Shown piece after piece: positions 54,501 to 56,708 of a DNA stretch of 56,708 bases (its first letter is position 1; each line of letters begins with the position of its first letter). Under the pieces are notes generated by a model. That model was not told where the DNA came from and searched no databases. It saw nothing but the letters and a program-made list of their open reading frames with translations. Source of the stretch: Alphaproteobacteria bacterium (lineage in GTDB: Bacteria > Pseudomonadota > Alphaproteobacteria > Rhodospirillales > Casp-alpha2); assembly GCA_014382345.1 (NCBI GenBank), contig JACNJX010000110.1, forward strand, positions 1-56,708. The letters run 5' to 3'. The position numbers and the translations under genes are program-made.

Positions 54501-54985
54501 CCGAACCCGGACTTCACTGGTTTGCCCGCTCTGCCTGCTCGATGCTGGGCGTTTTTTTGATAAGCGGCTGCCTGGGTGATGGTGGGCCGTCCGCACAATC
54601 TTCTTCTCCCGAAGGTCGCCTCACGGTGGCGGCGCTGTCGCCCGGAAAAGCCGGCACAAAGACCGAAGAAAAGACGTGGGCCGCGAAACCGCAACCCGCG
54701 CCGGAAAAAAACTACCCCTCCCCGTCGCGCCTGTCCGGCATGCGCCAGGATCAGGTGATCGGGCTTCTGGGTGAGCCGGGGTTCAAGCGCAACGACGACC
54801 CGGCCCAGATCTGGCAGTACCGGACCCAGGCCTGCGCGCTCGATGTGTTCCTGTACAGGACCGGGGACGGCACCGTTTACCGGGTCGATCACTTCGAAGC
54901 CCGCAACCGGGGTAACAACCAGGTGTCGGAAAAAGACTGCTTCGTCGGATTGCTGAAGGCGCACGAGCAGAAAAGAGCCGGTTAG
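54497..54985 (+). CDS. Putative outer-membrane lipoprotein, SmpA/OmlA-like
   Basis: A 162-residue protein with a lipobox LISGC at residues 21-25, so Cys25 is the likely lipidated residue. A low-complexity linker is followed by a small domain beginning LSGMRQDQVIGLLGEPGFKRNDDPAQIWQYRTQACALDVFLYRTGDG, which resembles the SmpA/OmlA/BamE-type fold. Two Cys (QACALD, EKDCFVG) could form a disulfide. It is translationally coupled to the bactofilin. A role at the envelope with the bactofilin is inference; I do not recognise an exact family name. Confidence 0.72.
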   Translation: MTEPGLHWFARSACSMLGVFLISGCLGDGGPSAQSSSPEGRLTVAALSPGKAGTKTEEKTWAAKPQPAPEKNYPSPSRLSGMRQDQVIGLLGEPGFKRNDDPAQIWQYRTQACALDVFLYRTGDGTVYRVDHFEARNRGNNQVSEKDCFVGLLKAHEQKRAG

Positions 54986-55012
54986 AGCTTTTTTATACGC
55001 AAATGCGTCGTC

Positions 55013-55030
55013 GCGGATGAAGCCATCCGC
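55013..55030. terminator. Hairpin between the lipoprotein gene and nth
   Basis: GCGGATG-AAGC-CATCCGC is a perfect seven-pair stem in the gap between two convergent genes. There is no T-run immediately after it on either strand, so it would be at best a modest bidirectional terminator. Confidence 0.35.
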
Positions 55031-55041
55031 TCGGGATTTGC

Positions 55042-55677
55042 TTACGCCGTTTCCTTGGCCTTGTAGCGGCACAGATCGTTGACCACGCATTCTCCGCAGA
55101 GCGGCTTTCTGGCCTTGCACACGTAACGCCCGTGCAGGATCAGCCAATGGTGGGCGTGCAGCTTCCATTGTTCGGGCGTGCGTTTTTCCAGCGCCTTTTC
55201 CACTGCCAGGGGCGTCTTGCCCGGCGCCAGACCGGTACGGTTGGAAATCCGGAAAATGTGGGTGTCGACGGCGATGGTCGGCACGCCGAAGGCGATGTTC
55301 ATGACCACGTTGGCGGTTTTGCGCCCGACGCCCGGCAGCGCCTCCAGCGCGTCGCGGTCTTCCGGCACCTGGCTTGCGTGCTCGTCGATCAGCCGCTGGC
55401 TTAGCCCGATGACGTTTTTCGCCTTGGTGTTGAAAAGCCCGATGGTCTTGATGTAATCGCGCAGTTTCGTTTCGCCCAGCGCGATCATCTGTTCCGGCGT
55501 GTCGACGACCTTGAACAGCGGCCCCGTCGCCTTGTTGACGCCGACGTCGGTGGCCTGCGCCGACAGCACCACGGCGACCAGAAGGGTATAGGGGTTGTGC
55601 CAATTCAATTCACCCTGGGGGTCCGGGTTTTGCTCCGACAGGCGCCGGTAGAATGCATCGATATCGGCTTTTTTCAT
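55042..55677 (-). CDS. nth: Endonuclease III
   Basis: A 211-residue base-excision repair glycosylase/AP lyase for oxidised pyrimidines. The helix-hairpin-helix LEALPGVGRKTANVVMNIAFG carries the catalytic Lys, and the catalytic Asp lies in IAVDTHIFRISNR. The C-terminal cluster motif CKARKPLCGECVVNDLC gives the 4Fe-4S site with the usual C-x6-C-x2-C-x5-C spacing. The ATG at 55677 (MKKADIDAFYRRL) is the usual start; the 36-codon upstream extension is rejected because it is Cys-, Pro- and Gly-rich and overlaps the divergent gene's 5' end. Confidence 0.95.
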   Translation of the reverse strand: MKKADIDAFYRRLSEQNPDPQGELNWHNPYTLLVAVVLSAQATDVGVNKATGPLFKVVDTPEQMIALGETKLRDYIKTIGLFNTKAKNVIGLSQRLIDEHASQVPEDRDALEALPGVGRKTANVVMNIAFGVPTIAVDTHIFRISNRTGLAPGKTPLAVEKALEKRTPEQWKLHAHHWLILHGRYVCKARKPLCGECVVNDLCRYKAKETA

Positions 55678-55783
55678 GATCCGATTACCATATCCCGGCA
55701 CCCCCCCGACGCAAGGGGGGCTTGCAGATTTCCCTGGCGCATGCTTCCGTTCACGGAGCAACCACAGGCCGATCACGTCAATC

Positions 55784-56708
55784 ATGTCGGATCACACACC
55801 CAAAAGTCCGCCCCCCCTGGAGCAGCCGTTTCCGTTGCGCCGTCATTTCCGGCGGCGCATCCTGCCGGGGTTGCTGGTTTTTATCGCCGTCCTGGTCGGC
55901 GCCGCCGGGCTAGCCGCGACCAATGTCATTCAGGCGATTTATCTTGAACAGGCGCAACGCCGGGCCGAAACCATCGCCCGCGCCGTTGCCAAGATTGCGC
56001 CGGATGCCTGGGCGGCCCTGCTGTCGGGCAAACCCGCCACGGCCAAAGACCTCAAGCGTCATCACCTGTCCCTGCGCGAAGCCTTCGCCCGGGAGGTGGA
56101 GGAAATGAAACTCACCCGGCTCAATGTCTATGACATTCGGGGGCTGACGATTTTCGCCACCAAAACGGAAAATATCGGCAAGATGGAAACCGGGGCCGTG
56201 ATCCAGGCCGTCATCACAAGCAACTCACCCGGGATCGTCGACAAGAACTATCCCAATGGCGAACGGCTGCATGAGCTTTATGTCCCGCTGCTCGACAAAA
56301 CCGGGCGCTTGCAGGCCGTATTCGAATTGTACGAACCGGTTTCCTTTCTGGATTCGGTTCTGCTGGATGGCGCCGTGCGCGCGGTTGCGGTTCCGGGACT
56401 GTTGCTGGCGGGCCTGATGCTGGGGCTCGGCCACCTGGTCGGGCGCGCCCAGGACGACATCGACGCCCGCACCGATGCCCTCAACCAGTTGCGCAAACGC
56501 CTGGAAACCTTCGTCTCCGCCGGGGCGGCGACGGCGGCGCTGGACGCCCACGCCGGCGGCGATATTCCGTCCAGTCTCGTGACGCGAACCATTTTGTTTT
56601 CCGATATCCGCGACTTCACCAGCTACGCCGAAGCCCATTCGCCGGAACAGGTCGTCGCCATGATCAACGCCTTGATGACCCTGCAGGTCCATGCCATCGG
56701 CGAAAGGG
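55784..56708 (+). CDS. Class III adenylate/guanylate cyclase, N-terminal part (partial)
   Basis: The frame begins at ATG 55784 (MSDHTPKSPPPLEQP) and runs off the right edge after about 308 residues. A membrane helix near 25-50 (ILPGLLVFIAVLVGAAGLAATNV) is followed by a periplasmic region of about 150 residues and a second helix near 205-225 (VPGLLLAGLMLGLGHLVG). The cyclase catalytic domain starts near residue 265 with TILFSDIRDFTSYAEAHSPEQVVAMINAL, where FSDIRDFT holds the first metal-binding Asp. The remaining catalytic residues lie beyond the window, so adenylate versus guanylate specificity is open. Confidence 0.85.
   Translation, partial: MSDHTPKSPPPLEQPFPLRRHFRRRILPGLLVFIAVLVGAAGLAATNVIQAIYLEQAQRRAETIARAVAKIAPDAWAALLSGKPATAKDLKRHHLSLREAFAREVEEMKLTRLNVYDIRGLTIFATKTENIGKMETGAVIQAVITSNSPGIVDKNYPNGERLHELYVPLLDKTGRLQAVFELYEPVSFLDSVLLDGAVRAVAVPGLLLAGLMLGLGHLVGRAQDDIDARTDALNQLRKRLETFVSAGAATAALDAHAGGDIPSSLVTRTILFSDIRDFTSYAEAHSPEQVVAMINALMTLQVHAIGER

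Overview
The window is a dense, GC-rich stretch of chromosome from an alphaproteobacterium, most likely of Rhodospirillales type. That assignment is an inference from gene content and order: an Irr-type Fur protein with an HHH motif, a MucR/Ros zinc-finger regulator, a fabA-fabB-fabI cluster, and the syntenies fur-miaB-phoH-ybeY-corC-lnt-HTH-metK-trmB and mutS-glnD-murJ-trpS. Most genes lie on the minus strand. There is no prophage, insertion sequence, CRISPR array, rRNA or tRNA that I can recognise. Almost everything is core metabolism, with several interesting regulatory regions between the genes.

Layout: 1-2086 holds the 5' part of pabB, a D-2-hydroxyacid dehydrogenase and an SH3-domain exported protein. 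2110-8204 is a phosphate regulon (phoR, Pho box, pstS-pstC-pstA-pstB-phoB) that lacks phoU and has a PhoR without membrane segments. 8285-11428 is an iron/redox cluster: DUF3501 protein, two-cluster Fe-S CCG-domain protein, rubredoxin-less rubrerythrin and Irr, with two candidate Irr operators. 11557-14181 is fabA-fabB-fabI for unsaturated fatty acid synthesis. 14398-23868 is the classical translation/transcription operon rimP-nusA-ylxR-infB-rbfA-truB-rpsO-pnp, headed by an attenuator-like leader. 24046-25961 is metK-trmB behind a candidate SAM-II riboswitch. 26241-33466 holds an XRE regulator, lnt, corC, ybeY, phoH, miaB, fur and mucR. 33678-38573 holds a TusA-like protein, a frameshifted tsaB, a RutE-like nitroreductase, a polysaccharide deacetylase, a Bax-like glucosaminidase and an Nfu Fe-S carrier. 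38698-47606 is mutS-glnD-murJ-trpS, broken by a 415-bp AT-rich gap. 47711-52994 holds a macrodomain protein, two GT9 glycosyltransferases, an AmpG-like permease and an adenosine kinase. 53157-54985 is an EI24/bactofilin/lipoprotein operon. The window closes with nth and the beginning of a membrane-anchored class III nucleotide cyclase.

How the genes work together: phosphate import and its two-component control form one unit. Iron sensing (Irr, Fur), Fe-S handling (Nfu, MiaB) and the rubrerythrin module suggest linked iron and peroxide management. The long minus-strand operon builds and recycles the translation apparatus. The candidate control elements are the Pho box at pstS, the SAM-II-like element and ribosome-site hairpin at metK, the rimP leader, the palindrome at the XRE gene and the Irr-like boxes. 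No single dramatic new system is evident. The best candidates for undescribed biology are the Irr-linked DUF3501/Fe-S/rubrerythrin module, the phoU-less Pho system with a soluble PhoR, and the rimP leader.
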